This document shows, piece by piece, positions 9,460 to 17,806 of a stretch of DNA of 64,000 nucleotides; the first letter of the stretch is position 1; every line of letters starts with the position of its first letter. Under the pieces are notes generated by a model that saw only the letters and a program-made list of their open reading frames with translations, searched no databases and had not been told where the DNA came from. Made by a program: the position numbers and the translations under genes. Origin of the DNA: Sphingomonas sp. LHG3406-1 (GTDB lineage Bacteria > Pseudomonadota > Alphaproteobacteria > Sphingomonadales > Sphingomonadaceae); assembly GCF_029637485.1 (NCBI RefSeq), contig NZ_CP069128.1:2016001-2080000 (forward strand), read 5' to 3'.

Positions 9460-11331
9460 ATGAGCAGCGCAGACCATGCCTCCCAGCGACTCGCGGCTCT
9501 GGAGACGGAGATCGAACAGCTGCTCGGTGAGCCGTTGCGGGGCACGGCCGAGGGCGGCGTGCTCAAGCTCCTCCTCGCCGACATCTCCCGCCGACTCGCC
9601 GTTGAAGGGCAGCTGCGCCAGGCTCAGGAGTGGCTGCACCTCGCGCAGGAGACGGGGCGCGTCGCTGCGTACACGTTCGATTTCGCGACCGGGAAGCTCG
9701 AATGGTCGAGCTCGACCATGGCGCTTTACGGATTCCAGCCTGGAGTGGAGCCGACCATCGAGCGCTGGCTCGCGGCGATCCACCCCGAGGACCGCGCCGC
9801 CGTCCAGGCCGTCGCCGATGCGGCGCTGCAGCGCCATGCCGAGGTCGACCACCGCTTCCGGATCCTTGCTTCCGATGGCCAGGTCAACTGGATCCAGGAT
9901 CGCGGCCGCGTCATCCTCGACGACCAGGGCCGGCCCTTGCGCCTGGTCGGGATCAACATCGATGTAACCGAGCTCGTCGAGCTGGAGCATCGCGCTAGCG
10001 AAACCGGGGCGCGCCTTCGGCTGGCGCTGGCGGCGGGCCATAACGCCTGCTGGGACTGGGACCTCACGACGGGCAAGGTCACCTGGGACGAGGAACTCGG
10101 CAAACTCACCCGGATCAAGGATTTCGGCGGTAATTTCGAGAGCTTCTGGGCGCTCGTCCACGAGGAGGACAAGCCCGTCGTCAGCGCCGCGCTGGAGCGA
10201 TCGCTGGCGACCGGAGACGATTACAGGGCGGAGTTCCGGATGGTGCGGCCGGACAGATCGGTCCGATGGACCTTCACACAGGCTCGCGTCGTCCAGGATG
10301 AGGCCGGACGACCGGTGCGGCTGGTCGGCATCGACAGCGATATCACCGACCAGAAGACAGCTCAGGCCGAGCTTCACGAAAGCCGGCGTTTCCTTGAATC
10401 GGTGCTGAGCGCCTCGCCCGACTGCGTGAAGGTCGTGGAGAGGAATGGTTCGGTAAGCTACATGAATTCGAACGGCCAACGGGCGATGGAGATCGCCGAT
10501 TTCGGCTTGGTCGCCGGGCGGCAGTGGGTCGACCTGTGGCCTTCCGAATCCAGGTCGCTCATCGAGCAGGCGATCGACACGGCGCTGAGCGGGCAACAAA
10601 CTCGTTTCGAGGCGGAATGCCCGACAGCGCTCGGAACGCTGAAATGGTGGGACGTGTCGGTTGCACCGATCGTCGGAGGCAATGGCCAGGTCGAGCGGAT
10701 CGTCGCCATTTCACGCGACGTCAGCGATCGGCGGTGTGCCGAGGAGCAGCTGAAGACCCTGAACGCGGAGCTTCACCACCGGGTCAAGAACAACCTTGCG
10801 ACGGTCCAGGCCCTGGCCCGCTCGACGCTACGCAGCAGCAGCGATCCCAAAACGTTCGAGCGCGCCTTCTCGGGGCGGATCGAGGCGCTGGGCAAGACCT
10901 ACGACATTCTTCGCGACGGGTCGGAGGGGGCCAGCCTAGGCGAGCTTGTCGAGTCGGAGCTGAAGCCATTCGGAGGCGCCTCCGATCGCATCGGCATGTC
11001 CGGCTCCGACGTGAACCTGTCGCCCACGGCATCGGTCGCAGTCGGCATGATCCTCCACGAACTGGCGACCAATGCGTCCAAATATGGCGCGTTCGCCCAT
11101 GCCGATGGACGGCTGGACGTGCGCTGGGACGAGGTGGACGGAACCACCACCCTCGAGTGGGTGGAGGACGTGCCCTCGCCACTCGGGCGCACAGAAAGCG
11201 GCGGCGGCTTCGGGTCGGTGCTGATCGACCGTCTCGCCCGTCAGATCGGAGGCACGGTCATTCGCCGTTGGGAAGAGCGGGGGCTTGCCTTCGAACTCGT
11301 CTTCAAGCCCGCCGGCCCGCCGTCGCGCTAG
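9460..11331 (+). CDS. PAS-domain sensor histidine kinase, HWE family
   Basis: 623 residues from ATG 9460 with GGAAGAG upstream. No transmembrane segment, so it is cytosolic. Three PAS domains follow a short helix: about residues 55-155 (PAS_3 type, ending LRLVGINIDVTE), 170-300 (WDWDLTTGKVTWDEELG, ending LVGIDSDITD) and 305-425 (SPDCVKVVERNGSVSYMN). The kinase core has LHHRVKNNLATVQAL (phospho-acceptor His), HELATNASKYGA (N box) and the W-x-E of LEWVED that names the HWE group. No LOV-type GxNCRFLQ is present, so it is not an obvious light sensor. No response regulator lies nearby. In Alphaproteobacteria such kinases often feed the PhyR general stress pathway; that link is inference. Confidence 0.9.
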   Translation: MSSADHASQRLAALETEIEQLLGEPLRGTAEGGVLKLLLADISRRLAVEGQLRQAQEWLHLAQETGRVAAYTFDFATGKLEWSSSTMALYGFQPGVEPTIERWLAAIHPEDRAAVQAVADAALQRHAEVDHRFRILASDGQVNWIQDRGRVILDDQGRPLRLVGINIDVTELVELEHRASETGARLRLALAAGHNACWDWDLTTGKVTWDEELGKLTRIKDFGGNFESFWALVHEEDKPVVSAALERSLATGDDYRAEFRMVRPDRSVRWTFTQARVVQDEAGRPVRLVGIDSDITDQKTAQAELHESRRFLESVLSASPDCVKVVERNGSVSYMNSNGQRAMEIADFGLVAGRQWVDLWPSESRSLIEQAIDTALSGQQTRFEAECPTALGTLKWWDVSVAPIVGGNGQVERIVAISRDVSDRRCAEEQLKTLNAELHHRVKNNLATVQALARSTLRSSSDPKTFERAFSGRIEALGKTYDILRDGSEGASLGELVESELKPFGGASDRIGMSGSDVNLSPTASVAVGMILHELATNASKYGAFAHADGRLDVRWDEVDGTTTLEWVEDVPSPLGRTESGGGFGSVLIDRLARQIGGTVIRRWEERGLAFELVFKPAGPPSR

Positions 11332-11367
11332 GTCGCGGGGCGGCATCGGGAACGACTGGACGGCGCC

Positions 11368-13053
11368 TCAGCGCCCGTGGCCGCGCCAGCGCTTGACGGT
11401 GCGGCTGATGATCTCCGCCTCGCCGCCGGTCTCGCGCCACAGCGACGCGAAGCTCGGATCGCTCGATGCCGGGCGCTTCTCGGGCTCGAGATCGTCGAAG
11501 CGGACACGGATCGGGATGGCGACGCCCTCGCCGCAAACGATGCACTCGCGGTTGCGGAGCGCCGGAATGGCGTCGAGGAAGCCGCGGGCACCTTCCGGCA
11601 TGGCGGCTCGGACGCAGGCCTGGTCGCGGTCGTTGTTGAGCCGCATGGAAATGATCGTGCCGCACTGCGACAGCACGCCTTCGGCCAAGTCGGACGGACG
11701 CTGGGTGATCAGGCCGAGGCTCACGCCATATTTACGGCCTTCCTTGGCGATCCGCTCGAGGATCTTGCGGACCGCCTGGACGCCGTTGTTCTCGTCCTTC
11801 GGCACGTAGCGGTGGGCCTCCTCGCAGACGAGGAGGATCGGCCGCTGCGCCTCGGTCCGCGACCAGATGGCATAGTCGAACACCATTCGCGCCAGCACCG
11901 AGACGACGACGCTGGTGATGTCGCTCGGCACGCCGGACACGTCGACGATGCTGATCGGTTTGCCGTTGGCGGGCAGGCGGAAGAGCTTGGAGATGAAGCT
12001 GCCCATGCTGTCGGTGATGTTCATGCCCGAGAACATGAAGGTGTAGCGCGGGTCGGCCTTGAGCTCGTCGAGCTTGGTCTTGAGCCGCTGGTAGGGCGTG
12101 GTGTCGCCGGCTCGGTCGAGCTTTCCCATCTCCGCGACGAGGATGCTGTTGAGGTCGGTCAGCAGGTAGGGAATGGGTGAATCCACCGTCACCTTGCCGA
12201 ACTGCTCCGAGAACTTGTTCTTGGTGCGTGCTGCGAGCAGGCACTTGGCGAGGATGTCGGCGTCGCGGTTGCGCTCGGCCCCGTCGGTGGTGAGCAGCAC
12301 CTCGCAATGCTCCTCGAAGTTGAGGAGCCAGTAGGGGAGCTGGAGATTGTCGACGTTGAACAGCTCGCCGCAGCCCTTGAAGGCCGCGCTATATTCGCCG
12401 TGGGGGTCGATCATCACGATGTGACCCTCGGGGCTGTAGTTGCTGATCCGGTGCAGGATCAGCGCGACCGAGGTCGACTTGCCGGTGCCGGTCGAGCCGA
12501 GGATCGCAAAATGCTTCGACAGCATCGGGTCGATGTAGAGCGCGCCGCGAATGTCGTCGGTCGGGTAGACGGTGCCGATCTCGACGTGGGCGCTGTCGGA
12601 GGCGGCGAACACCTGGCGGAGGTCGTCGGTGGTGACGGGGTGCACTTCGGCGCCGGGGATCGGATAGCGGGTGACGCCGCGGCGGAAGCTGCTCATGCCG
12701 CCATTGGAATCGCGCGTGCCTTCGCCGAGGAAGTCGATGGCGGCGAGCACCGAGCCGTCCTCGCCCTGGCGCATGGTGCGCACGTTGGCGATCAGCCAGT
12801 TGCGGCCGACCACCATCTTCACCTGGCTGCCGACCTGGCCGGACATGGCGACCGAGGGGTCGTAATGGTCGGCAAGCGCGAGCAGGCGAGGAGTCTCCAG
12901 ACGGACCTGCGAGCCCGAGCCGGCGATGTCCAGGACGTGGCCGATCGGATCGAGCTTCTCGCGGACGGTCGGCACGTGGCCGCCGACATGCTCTTCCTCG
13001 GCAACGTTCGAAAGCTCGTCGATCAGCTGCTTGAGATTGACGTTCTCGTCCAT
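11368..13053 (-). CDS. HerA-like ATPase (DUF87), FtsK/HerA superfamily
   Basis: 561 residues. The N-terminal HAS-barrel-like region is followed by Walker A GSTGTGKST near residue 190, IDPHGEYSAAF (a HerA hallmark), and Walker B ILLVCEEAHRYVP near 405-415, then LITQRPSDLAEGVLSQCGT with the arginine and sensor residues. Archaeal HerA works with the NurA nuclease in end resection; bacterial HerA-DUF87 proteins are DNA or protein translocases often found alone or in defence islands. No nuclease gene is adjacent here, so a housekeeping role is more likely. Start: ATG 13053 (MDENVN); an in-frame GTG at 13065 is the alternative, with GGGGAG only 2 bases ahead of it. Confidence 0.85.
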   Translation of the reverse strand: MDENVNLKQLIDELSNVAEEEHVGGHVPTVREKLDPIGHVLDIAGSGSQVRLETPRLLALADHYDPSVAMSGQVGSQVKMVVGRNWLIANVRTMRQGEDGSVLAAIDFLGEGTRDSNGGMSSFRRGVTRYPIPGAEVHPVTTDDLRQVFAASDSAHVEIGTVYPTDDIRGALYIDPMLSKHFAILGSTGTGKSTSVALILHRISNYSPEGHIVMIDPHGEYSAAFKGCGELFNVDNLQLPYWLLNFEEHCEVLLTTDGAERNRDADILAKCLLAARTKNKFSEQFGKVTVDSPIPYLLTDLNSILVAEMGKLDRAGDTTPYQRLKTKLDELKADPRYTFMFSGMNITDSMGSFISKLFRLPANGKPISIVDVSGVPSDITSVVVSVLARMVFDYAIWSRTEAQRPILLVCEEAHRYVPKDENNGVQAVRKILERIAKEGRKYGVSLGLITQRPSDLAEGVLSQCGTIISMRLNNDRDQACVRAAMPEGARGFLDAIPALRNRECIVCGEGVAIPIRVRFDDLEPEKRPASSDPSFASLWRETGGEAEIISRTVKRWRGHGR

Positions 13054-13091
13054 GGTAATCGGCACCGCTCCCCAGATCTGGCGAGCAGCGG

Positions 13092-13112
13092 CTTAACCCT
13101 GGCGCGGTTAAG
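13092..13112. other. 7-bp inverted repeat upstream of the HerA gene
   Basis: CTTAACC at 13092-13098 and GGTTAAG at 13106-13112 form a perfect inverted repeat around a 7-base centre. It lies between the TIGR02186 stop (13120) and the HerA start (13053). No T tract follows on the minus strand, so an operator or RNA structure is more likely than a terminator. Confidence 0.4.
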
Positions 13113-13119
13113 ATTTCCT

Positions 13120-13884
13120 CTAGCCGCGACGTCCGAACAGGGCGGAGGCGCCCCAGCCGAGGCCGAGGCTGAGGAGGACGGCGGCCAGACCGTAGAGGAA
13201 GCCGTGCCGCCGCGCGGCCATGGCGACGAAGCGCTCGAACCCGGTCTTTCGCACCTCCACCTCCTTGGTCGAGGCGGCGATCACCTTGCCGCGGTCGATG
13301 AGGAAGGTCTCGGTCTCGTAGGTGCCGACGGGCACCTGGCTGGGGATGGTGATCCGGGCGCGATAGAGGACCCGGTCGCTGATCTCCACGCCATTGCCAT
13401 TCTCGGCGTAGAGGCCCTGCCGTGTTCGCAGGTCGAGCAGGCCGGATTCGAAGCGGCGGGCACGGTCGGGCTGGGCGCCGCCGCCGGGCGAGAGCTGGAG
13501 GTTCTGCAGGCCGAGTTCGTAGACGGCGGCCGTGCGCTCGTCGACGATCTGCTGCAGCGGGCGGTTGGAGGCCACCGCATAGTAGGATGGGGCGGAGGCG
13601 AAGCGCTGGCTGTCGGCGTTCATCCAGATGCCGGCGACCTTCTCCTTTTCGCGAACGATCATCGGCTGGACCGGTCCCTTCAGCACCACCACCACGTCGA
13701 GCGGCCGGTCGGGCGCGCGGCCGCCGGGATAGAGGATGGCGCCGAACAGCAGCAGCTGCGCACCGGTGAAGCTGTAGCGGATCTCGATGTTGCGGGCGGA
13801 GATGTCCGGCACCAGCCGAGCGCCCGACTGGCCCATCACCAGCGGCGCGAGCGCCAGCAGCGGGAGGAGGCGCTGTTTCCTCAC
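13120..13884 (-). CDS. TIGR02186 family protein, partner of TauE/SafE exporter
   Basis: 254 residues beginning at a GTG that overlaps the exporter stop as GTGA. It has an N-terminal signal sequence (RLLPLLALAPLVMGQSGA), an extracytoplasmic beta-rich domain (LLLFGAILYPGGRAPDRPLD) and a C-terminal membrane helix (GFLYGLAAVLLSLGLGWGAS) with a short basic tail, so it is anchored with its bulk in the periplasm. Proteins of this family are almost always encoded beside TauE/SafE exporters in Alphaproteobacteria, and the overlap supports a joint function. Biochemical role not known. Confidence 0.85.
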   Translation of the reverse strand: MRKQRLLPLLALAPLVMGQSGARLVPDISARNIEIRYSFTGAQLLLFGAILYPGGRAPDRPLDVVVVLKGPVQPMIVREKEKVAGIWMNADSQRFASAPSYYAVASNRPLQQIVDERTAAVYELGLQNLQLSPGGGAQPDRARRFESGLLDLRTRQGLYAENGNGVEISDRVLYRARITIPSQVPVGTYETETFLIDRGKVIAASTKEVEVRKTGFERFVAMAARRHGFLYGLAAVLLSLGLGWGASALFGRRG

Positions 13885-14792
13885 AGATATTCGATCGAGA
13901 AGAGCTCGTCCGGCCGGTAGGTGAGGCCGAGTGCCATTCGGGCGGCGACGAGCAGGATGATGATGGCGAGGCTGAAGCGGAGCAGGTCGGGCTTCAGCCG
14001 CGTGGTCAGGCGGGCACCATATTGGGCGCCGACCACGCCGCCGACGAGCAGCAGGCCGGCGAGCACGATATCCACCGCCTGGGTGGTCATGGCGTGGATC
14101 ATGGTGGTGGCAGCGCTGACCGCAAGGATCATGACCAGGCTGGTGCCGACCACCACGCGCGGCGCCATGCCGAGGATGTAGATCATCGCCGGGACCAGCA
14201 CGAAGCCGCCGCCGACGCCGAGCAGGACAGTGAGGATGCCGGCGATGAAGCCCAGGGCCAGCGGCGCGAGCGGGGACAGGTAAAGGCCGCTCGCATAGAA
14301 GCGCCAGCGCATCGGCAGTCCGGCGACCAACCGGTGGTGGCGGCGCTTGGGGGTCGCCTCCTCTGCCTTCTTCCACCAGCCGAGCGCCACCATGGCGTCG
14401 CGCAGCATGAGGGCGCCGATGCTTCCAAGCAGGGTGACGTAGAGGAGGCCGATGACCACGTCGATCTGTCCGCTTGCCTGGGCGAGGCGGAACAGGCCGG
14501 CGCCGGCGAGGCTCCCGAACAGGCCGCCGACGATCATCACCAGCCCCATCCTGAGGTCGACCCCGCCGCGCTTGAGGTGCGCCATCACCCCCGAAACGCT
14601 GGCGCCGGTGATCTGGGTGGTGGCCGAAGCGACGGCGACGCTCGGCGGGATGCCGTAGAAGATGAGCAGGGGCGTGGTGAGGAAACCGCCGCCGACTCCG
14701 AACAGGCCCGACAGCACGCCGACCAGCCCGCCCAGCGCCACGATGAGCAGGGCGTTGACGCTCATGTTGGCGATGGGGAGGTAGATATCCAT
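13881..14792 (-). CDS. Sulfite exporter TauE/SafE family membrane protein
   Basis: 303 residues with about eight membrane helices in two halves, each carrying the glycine-rich family motif: GVLSGLFGVGGGFLTTPLL near residue 25 and LTVLLGVGGGFVLVPAMI near residue 190. The family exports small anions such as sulfite or sulfonates; the substrate here is unknown. ATG 14792 (MDIYLP) was chosen over an upstream in-frame start that would add 11 polar residues. The promoter region is shared with the divergent gamma-glutamyltransferase gene and contains a large inverted repeat. Confidence 0.88.
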   Translation of the reverse strand: MDIYLPIANMSVNALLIVALGGLVGVLSGLFGVGGGFLTTPLLIFYGIPPSVAVASATTQITGASVSGVMAHLKRGGVDLRMGLVMIVGGLFGSLAGAGLFRLAQASGQIDVVIGLLYVTLLGSIGALMLRDAMVALGWWKKAEEATPKRRHHRLVAGLPMRWRFYASGLYLSPLAPLALGFIAGILTVLLGVGGGFVLVPAMIYILGMAPRVVVGTSLVMILAVSAATTMIHAMTTQAVDIVLAGLLLVGGVVGAQYGARLTTRLKPDLLRFSLAIIILLVAARMALGLTYRPDELFSIEYL

Positions 14793-14825
14793 GCGTCGTG
14801 CAGGGGATAGCGCATGGTCCCCCAT

Positions 14826-14918
14826 CCGTCATCCCGGGCGTGACCGGGATCCGCTTGCCTTTGCAGTTCACAGGCGGAACGGAGGAAAGCGGAGCCCGGA
14901 TCAAGTCCGGGGCGACGG
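14826..14918. repeat. Large imperfect inverted repeat (dispersed palindromic element)
   Basis: The left arm (14826-14856, beginning CCGTCATCCCGGGCGTGACC) matches the reverse complement of the right arm (14887-14918) over about 31 bases with few mismatches. The core TCATCCCGGA..TGATCCGGG is a sequence typical of short repeats dispersed in alphaproteobacterial intergenic DNA. A related pair occurs at 19661-19743 in this window. Confidence 0.75.
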
Positions 14919-14985
14919 TCTGATCACCATGCACCCGCCACGCCGCCCTTGGCGTTCTGCCCCCGTCGCCCTAGTCCGAGGCTCC

Positions 14986-16707
14986 ATGACCTTCCGCTTC
15001 CTCCTCCCGCTACTCGCCCTCTTCGCCACCGCCTGCGCCACCGTGCCGCAGCGTGCCGCGGAGGCGCCGCGGCCCGGCTTCGTCATCGCCGCCAATCCGC
15101 TCGCGGCGAAGGCGGGCATGGATGTGCTCCAGCGCGGCGGCAGTGCGGCCGATGCGGCGGTGGCGGTCCAGGCGGCGCTGAGCCTGGTCGAGCCGCAGTC
15201 GAGCGGCATGGGCGGTGGCGCCTTCATGACCTATCATGACGGCCGCACCCGCCGCACCACCGTCTACGACGGGCGCGAAGTGGCGCCGGCCGGCGCGACC
15301 CCGACCATGTTCATCGGCGCCGACGGCAAGCCGCTGCCCTTCCCCACGGCCGTGCTGAGCGGACGGGCGACCGGCGTTCCGGGGGCGGTGCGGATGCTGG
15401 AGGAGGCCCAGCGCCGTCACGGAGCACTGCGCTGGTCCGAGCTGTTCGAGGGAACGGCGGTGCTGGCCGAGCAGGGCTTTGTCATCAGCCCGCGGCTCGG
15501 GCGGATGCTGGGCGGCAACTATCCGCAGCTGACCGCGCCCGACGTGGTCAAATATTTCAGCAAGCCCGACGGCACCCGGCTGAAGGCCGGTGATCGCCTC
15601 AGCAACCCGGTCTACGCCCGCTTCCTGCGCCGTCTGGCGCGCGGCGGGGCGAATGTCCTCTACCGAGGTGAGACGGCGGCTCGGATCGTCGAGCGGGTAC
15701 GGCAGGGTCCGCTCGCGTCGAGCATGACCATGGCCGACCTCGCCCGTTACCGGTCGGTGCGGCGCGAGCCCCTGTGTCGGGCGTGGCAGCGCTATCAGGC
15801 CTGCGTGCCCCCGCCGCCGTCGAGCGGCGTCGCGACGCTGCAGCTGCTGGCCTTGCTCGACCGCACGGACATTGCGTCGCGTGGCCCCGGCGACCCGCAG
15901 GCCTGGTACCAGTTCGCCGAAGCCTCACGCCTGATGTACGCGGACCGAGACCGCTATGTGGCCGATCCGGCCTTCATCGACGTGCCGGTCGAGGGGCTGC
16001 TCGCGTCCGACTATGTCGCCGAGCGGGCGCGGCTGATCGGGCCCCGCGCCGGCCCCCCGCCCGAGGCGGGAACTCCGCGAGGCGTGATCGTCACCACTGG
16101 GCGCGACCGCACGCAGGAGCCGGTCGGCACCTCCCACTTCATCGTCGGTGATTCAAACGGCAATGTCGTCAGCATGACCACCACCGTCGAGAGCATCTTC
16201 GGATCGGGTCGGATGGTCGACGGCTTCTTCCTCAACAACCAGATGACCGACTTCAACTTCTCGCCGTTCGACGAGAAGGGCCTGCCCGCCGCCAATGCCG
16301 TGACCGCCGGCAAGCGCCCGCGCTCGTCGATGACGCCGCTGATCCTGCTGAACGGGGATGGAAGCTTCGCCGGAGCCTTCGGTTCGCCTGGGGGAAGCGC
16401 GATCCTCGCCTATGTCGGCAAGACGATGGTCGGATCGGTGTTGTGGAAGCTGCCGGTGCAGCAGGCGATCGAGCTGCCCAACCTCGTGGCGCGAGGGGGC
16501 AGCTTCGGCGGCGAGGTGGACAAGTTCCCGGCCGGCGTCGTCGAGGGGCTAAAGGCGCGCGGCATCACTCTCCGCCCCGGCCAGGGCGAGGATAGCGGCG
16601 TCCATGGGTTGATGGTCCGCGACGGCGGCCGGCTCGACGGCGGCTTCGACCCGCGCCGCGAAGGCGTGGTGCTGGTGGACGAGCGGCGGACCCGCGTCCG
16701 GCGCTAG
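14986..16707 (+). CDS. ggt: Gamma-glutamyltransferase, lipoprotein
   Basis: 573 residues. It transfers or hydrolyses the gamma-glutamyl group of glutathione (EC 2.3.2.2 / 3.4.19.13) in the envelope. The N-terminus is a lipoprotein signal (LLALFATAC), so the enzyme is probably lipid anchored, unlike the soluble periplasmic E. coli protein. The proenzyme is cleaved before the catalytic threonine, seen as Thr382 in PVGTSHFIVGDSNGN; other family motifs are VEPQSSGMGGGAFM and the late SPGGS-like segment GSPGGSAIL. Both subunits are in one intact frame. The frame is open 65 codons further upstream, but the lipobox fixes ATG 14986. The stop shares a CTAG with the convergent pyrD. Confidence 0.93.
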   Translation: MTFRFLLPLLALFATACATVPQRAAEAPRPGFVIAANPLAAKAGMDVLQRGGSAADAAVAVQAALSLVEPQSSGMGGGAFMTYHDGRTRRTTVYDGREVAPAGATPTMFIGADGKPLPFPTAVLSGRATGVPGAVRMLEEAQRRHGALRWSELFEGTAVLAEQGFVISPRLGRMLGGNYPQLTAPDVVKYFSKPDGTRLKAGDRLSNPVYARFLRRLARGGANVLYRGETAARIVERVRQGPLASSMTMADLARYRSVRREPLCRAWQRYQACVPPPPSSGVATLQLLALLDRTDIASRGPGDPQAWYQFAEASRLMYADRDRYVADPAFIDVPVEGLLASDYVAERARLIGPRAGPPPEAGTPRGVIVTTGRDRTQEPVGTSHFIVGDSNGNVVSMTTTVESIFGSGRMVDGFFLNNQMTDFNFSPFDEKGLPAANAVTAGKRPRSSMTPLILLNGDGSFAGAFGSPGGSAILAYVGKTMVGSVLWKLPVQQAIELPNLVARGGSFGGEVDKFPAGVVEGLKARGITLRPGQGEDSGVHGLMVRDGGRLDGGFDPRREGVVLVDERRTRVRR

Positions 16708-17732
16708 CCCACCGCCTGAGCGATGCTCGTCATCCCCTCGCGCTTCAGCCGGTCGGCGAGGCCGTGCGCGATTCGGCGGCCGAGGGTAGGGCCTTCGTAG
16801 ATCATCGCCGTATAGACCTGGACGAGGCACGCTCCGGCGCGGATTCGTTCCCAGGCGTCCTTAGCGCTGGCGATGCCGCCAACGCCGATCAGGGGCAGGG
16901 CGCCGCCAGTCTCGGCCCGGAAGCGCCTGAGGGTATGAAGCGCGAGTGGCTTGAGCGGCGCGCCGGACAGGCCGCCGGTCTCCCCGGCGTGGGGTGAGCG
17001 CAGCGGCGGTCGGCTGACGGTGGTATTGCCGACGATCAGCGCGTCGATGCCATGATCGATCGCGGCCCTGACGATCTGGCGCGGCTCCTCCTCGCCCTGG
17101 TCCGGCGCGACCTTGAGGAAGACGGGCGGTCCGCCCGGCGCGCGCGCCTCGCGGATGCGGGCGAGCAGCTCGCGCAACGCGCCTTCGTCCTGCAGCTGGC
17201 GTAGGCCAGGCGTATTGGGCGAGCTGATGTTGACGGTGAGATAGTCGGCGCTCGGCCCCATGCTGGCGATGCCGGCCGAATAGTCGGCGATGCGGTCGCC
17301 GCTGTCCTTGTTGGCGCCGATGTTGATGCCGAGCAATCCGGCGGCGCGGTCTCGGCCCTGCAGGCGCGGAAGGGCATCGGGCTGGCCGCAGCTGTTGAAG
17401 CCGAAGCGGTTGATCGCGGCCCGGTCCTCGACCAGCCGGAAGGAGCGCGGCTTCGGATTGCCCGGCTGCGGGCGCGGGGTGATGGTGCCGACCTCAACGG
17501 AACCCCAGCCAAGCCCGAGCAGCTGGCGGTATACCTCGGCGTCCTTGTCGTAGCCGGCGGCCAAGCCGACCGGGGAAGGAAAGCGAAGCCCGGCGACGTC
17601 GCTCGCCAGCACCGGGTCGAACGCGGGAGGCGCTTTGGGCGGCAGGGCCTTCAGGGCGGCGATGCTGAGCTTGTGCGCGCGCTCGGCGTCGAGGCGGAAG
17701 AAGAGGGGCTTGGCGAGGGAGTAGAGGCTCAT
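16704..17732 (-). CDS. pyrD: Dihydroorotate dehydrogenase (quinone), class 2
   Basis: 342 residues. Oxidises dihydroorotate to orotate in pyrimidine synthesis, passing electrons to quinone at the inner membrane. Class 2 features: the N-terminal helix LYSLAKPLFFRLDAERAHKL for membrane and quinone contact, VGLAAGYDKD, the catalytic serine loop NISSPNTPGLRQLQ, KVAPD, and the phosphate-binding IGVGGIASAKDAWERI. Start ATG 17732 (MSLYSL) fits the family; seven more codons upstream are possible. Ends in a 4-bp CTAG overlap with the convergent ggt. Confidence 0.96.
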   Translation of the reverse strand: MSLYSLAKPLFFRLDAERAHKLSIAALKALPPKAPPAFDPVLASDVAGLRFPSPVGLAAGYDKDAEVYRQLLGLGWGSVEVGTITPRPQPGNPKPRSFRLVEDRAAINRFGFNSCGQPDALPRLQGRDRAAGLLGINIGANKDSGDRIADYSAGIASMGPSADYLTVNISSPNTPGLRQLQDEGALRELLARIREARAPGGPPVFLKVAPDQGEEEPRQIVRAAIDHGIDALIVGNTTVSRPPLRSPHAGETGGLSGAPLKPLALHTLRRFRAETGGALPLIGVGGIASAKDAWERIRAGACLVQVYTAMIYEGPTLGRRIAHGLADRLKREGMTSIAQAVG

Positions 17733-17806
17733 GGGCTTGCGTCTATAGCGCAAGGACGCCAGCGTCGCGCCCGACTTGCGTCTGGCTGATCGAGGATCCC
17801 GAACAT

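Noticed and set aside
11368..13053. HerA-like gene as part of a defence island
   Set aside because: No NurA, SIR2, nuclease or other defence gene is adjacent; the surroundings are housekeeping genes.
12307..13920. 537-codon open frame antisense to the HerA and TIGR02186 genes
   Set aside because: Spans two unrelated minus-strand genes, which marks it as a shadow.
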